This document shows positions 11,206 to 22,564 of a stretch of DNA of 64,000 nt, piece after piece. The first letter of the stretch is position 1; each line of letters begins with the position of its first letter. The stretch is from the NCBI GenBank assembly GCA_916048095.2, contig OU696575.1:5613501-5677500 (forward strand). The letters are read 5' to 3'. The notes beneath the pieces are model-generated. The model did not search any database and was not told where the DNA came from. It saw nothing but the letters and a program-made list of their open reading frames with translations. The DNA comes from Sacculina carcini (taxonomy: Eukaryota > Arthropoda > Thecostraca > Sacculinidae). A program made the translations under genes and the position numbers.

Positions 11206-12702
11206 TAGAGATGCGACCTAAAAAACGATGTTTTTTTAAAAAATATCTCGACCAAAAAAACATGTTTTATTTCTAAGAGTCATGCAAAGAATTCAAATGA
11301 TGTAAATGATATATTTGGGATGTTAAATGAATTATTTTTATCAACACATGAGTTATTCATGCTATTAGTGACCCTATCAAATTGAATTATCATTAAATAT
11401 GCACAATAAAATGTGTCTAAAAGCCCTAATATCATTGTTTGCACGGTTATGTGCGGCACTTCTATGTACAGTACAGCTTTTCATTCAATTATTTAGTTTA
11501 TCATTGTGTAAGAAAGTAGGGGTTGAGAACCCTGTTTTTTGCTAAAAACCGAAACTGTTTTAAAAAAACAACAGGTGGCATATTTTTTTGTTCACATATT
11601 ACCTATTTCCTACCAGAAATGAAATACGTTTATTATACATTTTTTCATCATTTCATTCATCAGATCAATTATTTGCAAATATAAATGTACAAACACTGCA
11701 AATATTTACACAGAGACTACAAATATACACACAAACTTAGTGTCCCTAATGAGACTAGGAATATAAGCGGATAACATTATTCAGTGTGGCAATCCTCACC
11801 AGAAAAACGGCAATATTTTCGTGTGGGAAAAAAAAGACTGAGGAAATATATTTAATGTACAAAAAGGTATTTGAACACAAATAACTACATCAAAGAAACC
11901 ATCATCCAAAAAAACAGTTCTAAAAACAGGTTACAAATAAAAATATCAATAAATTTGGTTCAACTTTCCTTGATGTGTCGCCAATATTTTTCAAAATATC
12001 TACATCTACGTAAGCCGTTAAATCAATTACTTTGAAAAAACATGGTTTAAAAAAACAGTATAAATCAAGTGGTTTAACCAGCCGCTTATACCAGCAGCCT
12101 ACTTGCCATACAAAAGGTATTTGAACGTACATCAATCAAATCTATCTTACATAGATACTGTTTTAGAAAACATTGCTTCATTAAAAAACGTTAAATATAC
12201 GCTTGTCAAAAAACACTTGACCAGCCAATTAGCTTGTCTTGTTCTGCTGTCAACATTTTCTGAATCTGTACATTAATAAAACGAATTTAAAACCAGTTTG
12301 AAAAACATCATTGCATTGTTTCATAAAAACATGGTTTCTTTAAAAAAACATTATTACTCAATAAATTTGTTTTGTTCTGCTGACAAAATATTTCAAAAAT
12401 CCACATCATTAAAACCATCTTTAAAACATGGGTTTTCTCAATGAAAAAACCTAAACCACCGGACCCGGATGCACTTTTAAATAGTCTCCTGGGATATTTA
12501 TTGATAAATATTTGAGTTTTTTTATATTATTATCAAATTATCTTTGAAATAAGACACGTAAAGATGTACAAGCCGTCAATTCAACTAATTTCTATGTACA
12601 TCCGACACCCGATGACAATTGGGGCTGATTATAAAGAATAAATAAATAAAAACATGGTTGCAAAAAACCGCAAGCAAAAAAAACGGTTTGTTTGCATCGC
12701 TA
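11206..12702. mobile_element. hAT-like non-autonomous element, copy 2 (inverted)
   Basis: It starts TAGAGATGCGACC and ends TTTGCATCGCTA, so it is the same family as 9428-11022 in the opposite orientation. Long blocks match on the opposite strand, for example the segment around 11290-11450 against 10740-10900. The flanks AGAAATAT and AAAAGTAA do not match, so no clean duplication survives. It may have inserted independently, or the arrangement may come from rearrangement. Confidence 0.8.
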
Positions 12703-12902
12703 AAAAGTAAATATGTTTTCCTATGGTATAAGTTTTATACTGATACGGCTCTCCTTGTGATATTGTAAGTTTCATTGAAAACCATTTTTGGAAAACAATT
12801 GTATATCAAAACCAAGGCTTAGAAAAAATCTACCTTTTTAAAAAACCACATGTGTTTTTATATATATAAACCCCATAGTTTAAGTCATGGTTTAAACCAT
12901 AC

Positions 12903-13004
12903 AAGCCCTGCTTGTGGCGTTCCGCAAGGTTCCATTATAGGTGCCTTACTTTTGATTATTTCCATAAATGATCTAATTTACTCTTCGATTGAATCCACTA
13001 TATG
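12903..13004 (+). pseudogene. LINE reverse transcriptase fragment, 5' half of interrupted copy
   Basis: The frame carries the RT motif Gly-Val-Pro-Gln-Gly-Ser followed by the Ile-Asn-Asp-Leu stretch that precedes the catalytic Asp-Asp. The frame is cut at the ATATG target duplication (13000-13004) of the Mag LTR element, and the LINE resumes at 16291 on the far side. It is an old L2/CR1/Jockey-like copy and is truncated at its own 5' side. Confidence 0.65.
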
Positions 13005-13116
13005 TGTTAAGTGATTGTTCAATGTAACTAAACAAAACAAAACGTATCACTGTGTTGAGCGCCACATGTCAACTGCGCACTTGTTATCACTTTGAGGAGT
13101 GATGCCAGACGTAACA
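13005..13116 (-). repeat. 3' LTR (112 bp) of the Mag-type element
   Basis: TGTTAAG...GTAACA on the plus strand. It is 97% identical to the LTR at 16179-16290, with three substitutions. The adjoining polypurine tract at 13117-13124 marks this as the 3' LTR of a minus-strand element. Confidence 0.92.
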
Positions 13117-13185
13117 TCTCCCCCGTACGCAAACTGTGTAATGTGACAAAAGACTGGACTGCATAACAAACACAATACAATATAA

Positions 13186-14300
13186 TTAAACATAATCATT
13201 ATAACGCAATGGTCTAACAATGACCCTTCCGCAGCGTGTCTTCATCGGTGATTTTCTCTCTGTTTCCTCGGAAGATAGGCTACCAGGCATTGAGGAACCA
13301 GATCCCCCTGAATCACCGTCTGCACTGCGCGCTGTCCCCGATGTCATTGTCTGCTCGCCGTCTGTCACCGTCATGTTGGTAGGCGACCTCAGGTAACGGC
13401 GATTGCGGCGAAATACTCAGCGGTCGGGTGTGCGTACCCCGTAGTCTCTTGCACCATCCTTGGTCGTCACCTCCGCGTGTCGCCACTCTTTGCTCCTCCC
13501 ATCTTTTGGCTGTACGTACACTCTGTCGCCGACGGACAGTTGTGGGAGCGAGCGCCGACCAGCACAGTGTACAGCACTGTTATGTCGTTTTACCTCCAGT
13601 TGGTGTTGCACTTGGCTACCAAGCATTCGTTGTGGCTGTAGCCGAGGGGTGTGTGTCGGTACGATTGTTCGCGTCCGACGTCCCATGAGCGGCTGACAGG
13701 GGCTCCACTCTACACCTTCTTGCGCTGTATTACGCAGGTTCAAAAGAACAATGTAGGGATCTTCTTTCGACGCTCGACACTTGATCATCAAGCGTTTGAC
13801 CACTTTCACCGCAGGCTCAGCAGCACCATTAGACTGTGCATTTCCCGGACTCGATGTGCAGTGCTGGAAACCCCACGTACGCGCAAAATCTCCGAACTCG
13901 CTGCTTATATATTATGGTTCATTGTCGGACACGAGAGTTTCGGGAATTCCGTAACGAGCAAAATGATGTTTTAGTTTGTGAATCACTGTACTGGTTGTAG
14001 TGTCTGGTAGAAAGTCGACTTCAATAAATTGGCTGTAGTAATCTACAGTAATAAGGTAGTTTCTACCACTGATAGCAAACAAGTCAGTTGCTACTTTTCT
14101 CCACGGGAGAGTCGGTATAGGATGCGAGATCAGCGGTTCCTTGCTGTTACTCACTGCATCACTGGCACACACCGTACAGGATTCCACTAGTTGGCTTATC
14201 TCAGACGACATGTCAGGCCAGAATATCAAATCTCGGGCCCGTCGCAGACATGAATTGACTCCAGCATGACCCGCATGCACTCTTGATTTCATATCAGATC
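13186..14300 (-). pseudogene. Integrase region of Mag-type pol, broken
   Basis: The integrase is read on the minus strand. An N-terminal H2C2 zinc-binding region (His-Ala-Gly-His, then Cys-Thr-Val-Cys, near 14170-14280) is followed by the DDE core. The first Asp is in Ala-Thr-Asp-Leu-Phe (about 14085), the second in Val-Ser-Asp-Asn (about 13920), and the Glu in Asn-Gly-Ala-Ala-Glu (about 13815). The three catalytic residues survive, but an in-frame stop follows the second Asp and the frame changes around 13810. The C-terminal part (13417-13809) ends in a Lys/Arg-rich tail, and a low-complexity Ser/Gly-rich segment ends at 13186. Confidence 0.85.
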
Positions 14301-14387
14301 ACAGACTAGCAGGGATGACTATACGCTTGCCACGCAGAATAATGCCGTCCTCAACGGTCAACTCGTCGCGATAACTGAAGTAAGGCA

Positions 14388-15104
14388 TCACACAATTAGG
14401 TGAAGTGACTTGTTCACTGGCCAAGCTTTCACAATCACATCCTTCAATATTTGTAGGACAGAATCTTGATTGGTTGCGTCTCTTATTTCAGCCAGACGAT
14501 GTGGCTGCACCGATGAGTCACCCAGAACGTTTACATCTTCCGCATCATCATGGGCGGATTTTTCAGCGGGTGCGCGTGATAGCGCATCAGCAAGCGCAAA
14601 ATTGTGCTCGTTAAGATCAATCAGTTGCATCTGTCGGGTAGCTCTCAAACCCAGCAACGGACACAGATCACCGTCATAAACAACAAGCTCGACATTGTAC
14701 TTTTTCCCATTCTTCGGATTCATCACATTCATTCTAGACGTGCCGACTGGCTTCATCTTTTGCCCGCTCCATGTGCGTAGCAGAGTGTGCATTTTGTTCA
14801 CTTTATTCACATAGTGCGCCGGAATACAGTTAACTGATGATCCGGTGTCGATTTGAAAACTTACCGCTTTGCCGGCTATCATCATTTTACATCTGATTTC
14901 TTTGTCTTCTTTTTTGGGTTTCTCGACATTGTTCACCCACTCACTTTCAGACAGGTCGTCATCCATATTGTGCACAGCATTTCGCTGCCTTCGAATACAT
15001 TTGCACCTCTGTTGTGCGCCTTTTTTGATCAGCTGCTGACACATTCGAGCAGTGATTCCGTCCCTGGCATTTATGACACGATTTTCTATATGCTGGGCAA
15101 TCAT
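14388..15104 (-). pseudogene. Protease fused in frame to the RNase H tail (RT deleted)
   Basis: This 238-aa minus-strand frame contains the aspartic protease active site Ile-Asp-Thr-Gly-Ser-Ser (about 14833-14850). The protease C-terminal Leu-Leu-Gly-Leu-Arg is followed, about ten residues later, by Leu-Ala-Asp-Ala-Leu-Ser-Arg-Ala. In Mag/gypsy polyproteins that last motif lies at the end of RNase H, after the whole RT. About 2 kb of coding sequence has therefore been lost at roughly 14595-14610, and the reading frame is kept across the junction. Confidence 0.8.
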
Positions 15105-16050
15105 TTCGTCTCATTGCATGCGTGCCGCCACAAAATTTGCACAACAGTTCTCTGTCAGCACTGTCATCAGTTCTCTGTCGGCTGGCGACATCAGTTCTGT
15201 TGTCAGCACGCCAATCCAGGCCAGGTTTGTTTCGCTGGTTGTGTACTCTGTTCACAGCTTCCGGGTGCATGGCTTTACTCTGGCACGCAGTCTGCTCAGA
15301 CGCTCGGCAAATATCCACACATTGTGGTAACGACAACTCTCCTATTTTCAGGAGCTCTTTCTGAACCAGCTGGTCATTTATTCCCAGAAAAATACTATCT
15401 CTCATAATGGAGGATGTACACGACACCAGAGCCGTTGCGAGGAATTATGCCCCCCCCCCCCCCCGAAGGCATCACTTGGGGCCCCCATTGTGAATATTGA
15501 ATGCATTTATTAGACATAATCACATAATACGTGAAGCAAAGGGGCCCCTCAACATTCGGGGGCCCCCCGGCCGGGGGATACGGGGGGCGGTTGCTACGGC
15601 TCTGCACGACACGCAATATGCACAATTCTTGATTAAAATGTTTAGATCAGAATAGAATTGATCGAAGGACTCATCCTCTGCTTGTTTACGGCTATTAAAC
15701 CGGAATCGCTCATACGTGACGTTGCGTTCACCGATAGCAAATTCATCAAACTTGAGAAAAATATCGGACACAGTACGATCTGCTTCGTCGCCATCAAATT
15801 GAAATCCATTGTGCACACGCAAGGCATCATCTGCGAGTGTGTGGAGAAATAGCGCAATTTGCATGTGGTTTGGCTGCTCATTCAGGTTTGCCAGCACACA
15901 ATATGCATTCCACCGTTGTTTAAATAACTTCCATGACTCATCCGGATTAGAACCAAGTAAAAATACATCTGGTGGCTTTATCCCAGGAAGAAGAGGAGCA
16001 CGAACATTCGTAGTAGCCGTAAAATTACTCGGACCAAGCGGTACAGACAT
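14959..16050 (-). pseudogene. Mag-type gag with zinc-knuckle region, split by a MITE
   Basis: The gag starts at a Met-Ser-Val-Pro-Leu-Gly stretch near 16050 and runs through a capsid-like region (Trp-Lys-Leu-Phe-Lys-Gln-Arg-Trp; Phe-Leu-His-Thr-Leu-Ala) to about 15613. It is interrupted by a 178-bp hAT MITE and resumes at 15426. The C-terminal part holds zinc-knuckle-like Cys-Lys-Phe-Cys-Gly-Gly-Thr-His and Cys-His-Lys-Cys motifs (about 15050-15130). The last Cys of the second knuckle is replaced. The gag then overlaps the protease frame. Confidence 0.8.
15427..15604. mobile_element. hAT-type MITE, 178 bp, GGGGCC-rich
   Basis: The left end CAGAGCCGTTGC and the right end GCTACGGCTCTG form an inverted repeat. 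The 8-bp duplication CACGACAC is perfect (15419-15426 and 15605-15612). The interior contains a C-run of about 14 and several GGGGCCCC/GGCCCCC blocks, so it should fold strongly. It disrupts the gag of the Mag element, so it inserted later. A related left end lies at 25935. Confidence 0.9.
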
Positions 16051-16178
16051 TATCAAAACAGTGTAAACTGCGCCACGTAAACAACAGTACAGAATCTCAC
16101 ACTTAGATTCAAAACGACTACGAAAAACTAACAGAAAAAACCCGCGTAGCATAATTACCAAAAATACCGCTGCCACCA

Positions 16179-16290
16179 TGTTAAGTGATTGTTCATTGTA
16201 ACTAAACAAAACAGAACGTATCACTGTGTTGAGCGCCACATGTCAACTGCGCACTTGTTATCATTTTGAGGAGTGATGCCAGACGTAACA
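16179..16290 (-). repeat. 5' LTR (112 bp) of the Mag-type element
   Basis: It pairs with the LTR at 13005-13116. The element's primer-binding site, TGG followed by TGGCAGCGG, abuts it at 16178 and below on the minus strand. I could not assign the primer tRNA. Confidence 0.92.
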
Positions 16291-16690
16291 ATATGTTTCG
16301 ATGATGACATCAATGTATTTATTCTTGATGAAAATATAAAAAAATTACAGCTCAGAATAAAAAATTGCATGGTAAATATTCCTCACTGGTTAAAAAACAA
16401 TCAATTGAGTCTGTTTTTGAACAAATATGTGTTCAAATTTTATTCCAAAAAGCTTGTGTTGATGTGCCTGTTGATGTCAAACTTGACAATGTGTCCTTGC
16501 CTTGTAAGCAAACAGTCAAATTTCTCGGAATCCTCGTTGACTCAGACTTATCATTAAAGTCACAAATGTCAAGTCTTTGCAACAAAGTAGCACAAATAAT
16601 TGGTGTGAGGAGTCGAACACAAGCGCTTCTTGATGCGAAAGAACTACGGCTGATTAACAATTGTTTAATATTACCACATCTGAATTAGTG
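16291..16690 (+). pseudogene. LINE reverse transcriptase fragment, 3' half of interrupted copy
   Basis: Continuation of the fragment ending at 13004. It starts with the position of the RT catalytic box, which reads Phe-Asp-Asp-Asp rather than the usual Tyr-Ala-Asp-Asp. Next comes the Trp-Leu-Lys-Asn-Asn-Gln-Leu-Ser block, then a frame shift to the Val-Lys-Phe-Leu-Gly-Ile-Leu-Val-Asp block and an Asn-Cys-Leu-Ile-Leu-Pro-His-Leu-Asn block. This order is typical of the L2/CR1-like RT thumb region. The frame changes near 16470 and a stop is reached at 16688. Confidence 0.65.
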
Positions 16691-16699
16691 CAAACTGAT

Positions 16700-18520
16700 T
16701 TGAGGTATAAGCTACAAAAGTAACCTTATGCGTATCTTGAAGCTCCAGAAATGGTCCTTGTTTATTATTATTGGGCTTAATAAGTACGACAGTGTAACCC
16801 ATAAATTCAAACAACACTGATGTCTGGCCATCGATCAAATTATCAACTAAAATTATTGATGTTCGGATTTCATCATATCAACACATTTTTACCGGAAACT
16901 ATACAATGTCTTGCTGTCGCAAATCCTAAATGTGTCAAAAATACGAAGTATCACAATTATTTCGAAATATAATTATTTTTATTTCAAGGCATATTATCTA
17001 CTCAGTCTACTGCATTGCTTTTACATGTCAATGATATATAAAAACGACAGCAATTTCTGCTAGAGCAGCGGTGGCCAGAATACGTAATCAGGTGTTGTTA
17101 CATGTTGCTTCAGCCAGGTAAAGAGACACGACCGTCAGATTAGTAGCGTCGTTATCAACAGCAAAATGACAATGTGGAGTAGCTTGTAACAACCGATCCG
17201 ATAAGCAGATGGCAAGACACAAAACTGTCCAGGACACCCACGTGTATAGGCACATGTGATGGTGTTAAGAGCAGACGTTGTAACCAGTTCTACATATGCG
17301 CCGCCCAAATAGCTCAACTACGACAGATGATAAATGTTAAATGCGGTTGCAAACAGCGTCCTATTTCCACCTTATCCGCCGCGAGACAGGGTGGCACAAG
17401 CGATCAGGACTCTTTTGTTCGCTTCATAGTTCTACAAAGTATTAGTTCTAGTTCTATAAAGTATAAGTATTATGTCTTAGGTTGATCACTGAAACGGTCT
17501 CACCATAAAAATCTGATGTGAAAAGATTACAGCATATAAAGTATTAACACTTACCAATGAACGTGCCAATGGAGTAGCGCATTTGTCTAGTGATACAGAT
17601 GAGGGTCAACGTCACCTTCACCGCTTCATAAACACAGACAAACATATATGTAGGGTTTGCGTTTTCGAGTTGTTTTGCAAAGATATAATAAGGACACATG
17701 AGAGCGATGCATTGCCGGGACCATCCGGCCTTCCACACGGATGGCGGTTTCTGACGTATCTCATGTGCATTAGTCCTAAAATCAGTTGATCTAGAGTGTA
17801 GTCTGATTATCATTGATCGTCTCCTAAAAATACTAATCGAAATCGACTCGTGTGTGCGTGAAATTTGCGTGACAATTCAGATGAGAGCTGTGTTAGATCA
17901 CGCATGCATCATCTATATACATGGATTCTACCCCCGGCGCGCTAATTAGCTCTGTGTGGATGTCCAATTTCTTGAGTGCGTGGGAAACGAGCAGGTGTAC
18001 CCAACCACCATTTCATTATTATATCGTAATTACAACTGAGTACGCCAAATAAAAAGCGATTGACACTCCAGCGTGCCGAATCAGATGCTCTTTGCGCTGT
18101 AATTTATTTACTACTGCTGCTGTTTGCAATACAATTTGTCAATACGTTGCTGATTATGACACATAGGAAGCGTTCACAAAGTATGCATGCCCAAGTTGAT
18201 CGATCGAACTGCCAGTATGTGTTCTACAATGGGGCATCCGTCATCCGTTGTCATTCGCTAATTCTCATTGGCCGGTAATTAGGGTGCAATCGCGCGCCGC
18301 TGCGTTCTCTCACCGACATGAGTGCATGCGCGCCAGATCTAATTACCGATCTGGCACAATATTGCGCTAGGAACATATTAGCCTCAAACATCAGTATATT
18401 CTCATACTCTGCGATAGGGCAATATGTTCACCTCGGCCAGCGTAGTGTCAAAGTCGTACCAAGTGCAGTGTGGACGACTGCGGCGTGTGGACAATATGTT
18501 CACCTTTCACCATATAGCTT
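16700..18520. other. Non-coding DNA
   Basis: The first part may include decayed LINE 3' sequence. The remainder has only short ORFs without domain similarity. The string CAATATGTTCACCT recurs at about 18420 and 18490 as a local 70-bp duplication. Confidence 0.4.
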
Positions 18521-18524
18521 AATA

Positions 18525-18624
18525 CAGGGGCTCTTAACCGATAGATGCGAAAAATCCACGGAGTGCGAGAACTGACTTATAATTTAAAAGGGGTGCGAAC
18601 ACTGGAGAATTTTAAGAATCACTG
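18525..18624. mobile_element. Short hAT-type MITE, 100 bp
   Basis: Left end CAGGGGCTCTTAACC; right end, read inverted, CAGTGATTCTTAAAATT. The flanks GCTTAATA and CCTTAATC agree at 6 of 8 positions. A further hAT-like end, CAGTGGTTTTCAAC, begins at about 18634, but no partner end was found for it. Confidence 0.55.
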
Positions 18625-18723
18625 CCTTAATCTCAGTGGTTTTCAACACAACACAGAGCTTGTATACAACAAGTGGCTAGGACCTAACGCACTGTGCGTG
18701 GTTATTGGCTATGATCAGTAATC

Positions 18724-18770
18724 TAACCTGACCTAACCTAACCTGACCTCAACTAACCTAGCCTAACCAA
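18724..18770. repeat. Degenerate AACCT (TTAGG-type) tract
   Basis: About nine imperfect 5-bp units lie in register (AACCT, GACCT, AACCT, AACCT, GACCT, CAACT, AACCT, AGCCT, AACC). This looks like an interstitial telomere-type repeat of the arthropod TTAGG kind. It is short and degenerate, so chance or an unrelated satellite is possible. Confidence 0.4.
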
Positions 18771-18774
18771 TAGC

Positions 18775-20690
18775 CACACAGGAATGTATGTGTATTCATG
18801 GGTGTGGTATTTGTAGTGTTTGTGAATTCCTTTGTGAATTATTTCACTTGTGTGGCTGCGTGGCTGCCATTCTATGCCATGCCATGCCATGACTTGTTGG
18901 CATGCCATTGACTTGTTGAGTTTTTGAGTTTCGCTTGGGTCGGTCATGGACTCACATGCCAACTTGTCGTTTTTTCTCAAACTCTTCAACAACTCGTTTT
19001 TCTCAGACTATCTATATTTTTTGGGCGCCCCTGGTACATTGGACCAACGCATGGTGGTAATAGTGCTTTCACTCACCCCATGTCACCGGATTTGCCTGTA
19101 AGTAATAATAATGATAATACAATTGTTCACTCAACCAAATACACCAACAAATAAGCAAATGGGCCTGGTACAAATGATCGATCAGCATAATAGATAAGAA
19201 AAAACAATATGCATTTTATATGGTCACAGGCTGTATGAGTTCAGTGTCACTTTCTCGATATTTTTCAGTGTCGCCTATGAATTCGATGTTACTCGATTTG
19301 CTTGAAATGAATTTGTATGCAAGCATTCATCTCGTGTTCATATCATGTGTGTGTGAGTGGGTGTGGCTGTATGTGTATGTATATGTGTGTGTGAGTGTGA
19401 GTGTGTGCATCCATTCGAATACCTATCTACGTATCAATATTCACCTTGCGTTTTGTGTGTGTTTCTATGTTTGTATTTTAATCTGTACCAGCCGACCAAC
19501 ACTACCTGCCAGATAGCAAATAATGGCTGAATGCTTTCACATCACTACTGATATTTCACATCACTACTGATATTTCACATCAGTACTGATATTTCACAGC
19601 TTCAAAGAATGAAAGCCAACGTGGATATTTTACAAGATACGGATATTTTACGAGAATCGTGGATATTTTACAAGATATCTCCCAGACACTTGGATTACAT
19701 ATACACTGCATGTAGAACGTGTTGTGTGCTTTGCATGAATGCAAGGTCGTAGATTTGTATCCAGTATCGGGGGTGATGTGGTCAAAGTTGAATACGCTGG
19801 CCAATTGCATGGGACACTTAGCCATTTACAATATACATTCAGTTACAATACACTTGTCTCAATGAAATGTTTATTGTATATAATTGCATCAACGTTTGCA
19901 TTGTACAAACGTTTTTCGAGGATTATCGTTTGTCATATCGGACACACTGCTATCGAACAACTCCGATAGCAGATCGACATAAGATTACGTTCATGAGCCT
20001 TGAAAAAATTACTTCCGGAGCTGCCACTTGCATAACTATCTTGTACACGCTGTGTATGAGGATCAAATGCTATAAAAAATACAGGCTACAGTATTGTAGA
20101 TGCTGAGTGACTCACCACAAAGCTACTGTTCTTCCACATTTTAAAATTGGCAAAAACATTAAAAAAGTCGCATGCGTCGCAAGGCAATCTTCAATTGCTG
20201 TCTTAGTGGATTGCCATTACGGCATTCCTATATAATTGCACGTATGAACATGTACGTTCGGGGAATACTCTTGTGGCATAGAACTCGGCATTGAGGTAAA
20301 GCACCCTCTATCCCCTAGTATCTGCACTCAAGCAATTCCTTAAATAATACTAAATATTTGCGTTTGTAAGTTCAACCCTGGATACACCACTGTCAGCTAA
20401 ACTTGTTGACCAATAATAAGATGCGGATATTCGTGCGGATATAGTTAGTGATATTGAATATCATAAGCCACTGAAATCATCACCAATCACATATAAGCTT
20501 AACTAAATTAGTCATTTAATGACTTGCATATACCATATAATTATATTAATCTGGATAATTTTATTAATATATTAGCTTGGACACATTGAGTATATATACA
20601 TGTATATACTGAATGAAATATATATGTACTATATGTATGTATTCTCCTCTGCTTGTTTGTATATGAGCGGAACTAGCGTGAACAAATGGG
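18775..20690. other. Non-coding DNA with small local repeats
   Basis: A 19-bp word (ATCACTACTGATATTTCAC) is repeated about three times at 19540-19600, and GGATATTTTAC is repeated at 19622-19670. Several 60-100-aa frames exist, but none has recognisable domain content. Confidence 0.45.
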
Positions 20691-20696
20691 CTAGAA

Positions 20697-20995
20697 CAGG
20701 GGTTCCCAACCTTTTTTGCTTCGCGACCCCCTGGACAAATATGGGGGGCTCCATGACCCCCCAATATAACAATAAGATAAGTTAGAAAACACCTTTATAC
20801 TAAATTCTTATCACATTCAATTCTTTAATGCCATCGTTATTGAATGTATTCGGAAAAAAAATCATCAGGTGTTCATAACATTGATTTTGTTTGCAAATTT
20901 TTACGAATGAATCATTTTTCAGGCGGCTCTCACGACCCCCTGGAGTATCCTCGCAACCCCCTAGGGGGTGGCGACCCACCGGTTGGGAACCTCTG
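20697..20995. mobile_element. hAT-type MITE, 299 bp
   Basis: The left end CAGGGGTTCCCAACC and the right end GGTTGGGAACCTCTG form an inverted repeat typical of Charlie-like hAT MITEs. The flanks GGCTAGAA and GTCTAGAA match at 7 of 8 positions. Subterminal GACCCCCTGG and CCCCCTAGGGGG blocks add internal symmetry. There is no coding capacity. Confidence 0.85.
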
Positions 20996-21004
20996 GTCTA
21001 GAAG

Positions 21005-22305
21005 AACGTTCAGCATCTGTCAAAACGAGGAAGTCCCATCCGATCAAATCAATGCAACAGGGTTTTGTGTTAATAAACGCACACCTTTCGATATTGTCCC
21101 ATGTGATTGGATAAATAGCAGAAAAGAAATGATAGGAGACCACATTTAAAGAGTGGGAGTCCACTATACACACTGTATACAGCATACATCCAGTTCCAGG
21201 TGAAAATGGCGTGATGTGTAGGCCAAGACCAGAAGCGCAGTCGAGGTAAATTAAGATTTTGCTCTATTTTCTTTTCAGGGTCATTGATGGGACAACCTTG
21301 GATCTGTCTTATTCAGGTGCAACTATTATTCCACACTTGCTCCAAGCACGTTTTTAGACGTTGACTCTTTTCACTCTTCAAGTATCTGCTCTCCGATAGT
21401 GGACACAATTTGACTTATAAAAACAGTGAAATAATTGTATTTGTCTGTATAAACACTGATTGTTATGTTAGCAACGTAATTGATCAATAATAATGTTTGT
21501 CTCGGATTTTATAAATGCCTATATTTGCCTATTTTGCAGTTTTATTGTGCCTTTTTGCCTGCTTATTCTGCCGTTTCTTAGTGCCTAAACATCCGGTCTT
21601 TAATAATAACATTTACACGCACAATCTCATCGCATATACATTCAAGCATGCAAACGGTTGACCGTGTCGCTGACGTCACGTGACCTCCGAACACGCTGGC
21701 TTACGGGCATGCTCCGAAACATGTAGAGGCTCGCTCAGGAACTTAGCACATGCGCACTCTATTCTATTTTGCACTGTAATCACCCGGAAGGATTTTTCAC
21801 TTCGACAACTGCTCATTTCGAAAGATTTCGGTTGATCCCTACCGCAAATTTTTGGTCGTGTCTATTTGATGAATACAGTGAGATGTAGCAATTTCCTGTC
21901 CACTTTGCGGCAAATATAGAACACACCAATACAGTGTAGTACCGAGTAGACATACACAACTCATTCATTGGCGAATTTTGCAGCCAAAGGTTTCATCGAC
22001 GTTTATTCAATCGAAGTACACGCGCTCAACGCAGGAGACAGTTAGCGAGTTCAATGTGCAATGTCAGTACACTCGATCAGAACTAGATCTTAGCTCCATC
22101 ATAGCTCGATCACTCGGTCATTAGCTACTAATATTTAAAATGAGCAATATGAAGTAGAAATTCAGCAATTATTACGAATGTGTGAACATTTCAATATAAT
22201 AATTGTGGCTTGGACAAAACCCTGCACGTCAAATATTCTCTGTGTCAAATCGTCCGCTACTCAATCTGATTGAGTCAATCACATTGGGCTGTGAGCGCAT
22301 TGACA
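21005..22305. other. Non-coding DNA
   Basis: No domain-like ORF, array or terminal repeat was recognised. Confidence 0.5.
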
Positions 22306-22307
22306 GT

Positions 22308-22562
22308 CGCTTCTTGGACAATAATACGAAAGATGCCTTCATACAATTATAATCTTATTAAGGCCTTCATAAAATTTATTGATAAACCAAGAATTTTGGT
22401 CATTGGTCCTTTCTTGGACAATAATACGAAGGATGCCTTAATAAGAATATAATCTTATAATATAATCTTATAAGATTATAAGATTTAATGCCTTAATAAG
22501 ATAATAATCTTATTAAGGCATTTATAAGATTTATTGATAAACCAAGAATTTTGGTCATAAAC
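22308..22562. repeat. Tandem duplication with AT palindromes
   Basis: A block starting CTTGGACAATAATACGAA and ending ATTGATAAACCAAGAATTTT occurs twice (about 22312-22400 and 22412-22556). The second copy is expanded in the middle by overlapping palindromes of the TATAATCTTATAAGATTATA type. Confidence 0.75.
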
Positions 22563-22564
22563 AC

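Larger units (their letters stand above)
13005..16290 (-). mobile_element. Mag-type Ty3/gypsy LTR retrotransposon, internally deleted
   Basis: Two 112-bp LTRs (13005-13116 and 16179-16290) differ at three positions. They start TGTTAAG and end GTAACA, and are flanked by the 5-bp duplication ATATG (13000-13004 and 16291-16295). In minus orientation the polypurine tract GGGGGAGA sits directly inside the 3' LTR, and the primer-binding site TGGTGGCAGCGG sits directly inside the 5' LTR. The order of domains is gag, protease, integrase. RT and nearly all of RNase H are missing. Very short LTRs and the integrase sequence type fit the Mag clade. It is inserted in an older LINE and is itself interrupted by a hAT MITE. 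Confidence 0.9.

Noticed and set aside
13186..13374. Ser/Gly-rich 62-aa frame as an envelope-like third ORF of the Mag element
   Set aside because: It has no signal peptide, transmembrane segment or Cys pattern. It is best read as the C-terminal tail of the integrase region.
14853..15407. 184-aa plus-strand frame across the Mag element
   Set aside because: Shadow of the gag/protease coding strand. The real coding sense is minus, as shown by the protease and zinc-knuckle motifs.
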